Made by a program: the position numbers and the translations under genes
Notes under the pieces: generated by a model
Databases searched by the model: none
What the model saw: only the letters and a program-made list of their open reading frames with translations
Told to the model about the DNA's origin: nothing
Source: an uncultured Collinsella sp.
GTDB taxonomy: Bacteria > Actinomycetota > Coriobacteriia > Coriobacteriales > Coriobacteriaceae
DNA: 5,665 bases
Assembly: GCA_902494535.1 (NCBI GenBank)
Contig: CABUTO010000056.1
Coordinates: 1 to 5,665 of the forward strand
Direction of reading: 5' to 3'
Part shown: positions 5,593 to 5,665 of the stretch, in pieces
How positions within the stretch are numbered: position 1 is the stretch's first letter
Layout: every line of letters starts with the position of its first letter

Positions 5593-5665
5593 ATGCGTGT
5601 CGACTTGAGGGTGAAGCACGACATCGTGGCCAGGAAGGCGGCGATCGGGCTCTTCGAGCGAGGCC
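5593..5665 (+). CDS. IS3-family transposase OrfA, N-terminal fragment, cut by window edge
   Basis: The frame gives 24 codons and one extra base before the window ends. The peptide begins MRVDLRVKHDIVARKAAIGL. The run KHDIVARKAAIGLFERG resembles the first helix of the helix-turn-helix domain of IS3-type OrfA proteins, which bind the IS ends and are frameshift-fused to OrfB in the active transposase. The start is supported by GGGAGG six bases upstream and by its place just inside the IS end. The fragment is short, so the family call leans on the matching terminal repeat. Confidence 0.65.
   Translation, partial: MRVDLRVKHDIVARKAAIGLFERG

Larger units (their letters stand above)
5553..5665 (+). 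mobile_element. Left end of a second IS3-family insertion sequence (continues past window)
   Basis: The element begins with TG at 5553, carries a terminal repeat matching the left element's end, then a hairpin and the start of an orfA. It has the same orientation as the element at 1-247. The bases just before it are AAC, different from the CCC flanking the first element. This fits independent insertions, although the outer flanks are not visible. The 95 bp between the membrane-protein stop and this point hold no gene or clear terminator. Confidence 0.72.

Noticed and set aside
3910..5619. Long minus-strand open frame (569 codons) opposite tetR and the membrane-protein gene
   Set aside because: It is antisense to two well-supported genes, spans their intergenic gap and an IS end, has low-complexity G/D/V/H-rich sequence, and shows no recognisable domain.

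Overview
The window is about 60% GC bacterial chromosome. Its gene style (a large multi-cluster Fe-S flavoprotein, a DUF5692-type membrane protein, GC-rich third codon positions with strong Shine-Dalgarno sites) suggests an anaerobic gut actinobacterium of the Coriobacteriia, perhaps Collinsella-like. This taxonomic guess rests on overall impression and no marker gene supports it.

Layout. Positions 1-247 are the right end of an IS3-family insertion sequence: the C-terminal part of the DDE transposase, then a terminal inverted repeat. After a 50-bp gap, two genes lie on the minus strand and are transcribed right to left: a 925-residue Fe-S/FAD oxidoreductase (3534 to 757) and, 30 bp downstream, a HypA-type nickel/zinc metallochaperone (726 to 298). 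A 189-bp divergent control region follows (3535-3723). It holds two clean palindromes of the same form, TTGACR-N3-YGTCAA, and a third degenerate copy. On the plus strand are a TetR-family regulator (3724-4386) and a polytopic DUF5692-type membrane protein (4450-5457). At 5553 a second IS3-family element begins in the same orientation as the first: left inverted repeat, a 13-bp hairpin that holds the transposase ribosome-binding site, and the first 24 codons of orfA. It then runs off the window.

How the genes may work together. The divergent arrangement and repeated operators suggest that the TetR protein controls both its own operon (with the membrane protein) and the opposing oxidoreductase-hypA operon. 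The oxidoreductase combines an N-terminal multi-cysteine ferredoxin-like region, a glutamate-synthase-beta/NfnB-like FAD-NAD(P) core and a C-terminal ferredoxin. It should therefore move electrons between NAD(P)H and one-electron carriers or an unknown substrate. The membrane protein could import the substrate, export the product or help with electron transfer. The whole would be a small inducible redox cassette whose substrate cannot be read from the sequence. HypA normally serves [NiFe]-hydrogenase maturation, but no hydrogenase gene lies in the window. The two same-orientation IS ends make the 5.3-kb segment between them a candidate for IS-mediated deletion or movement.
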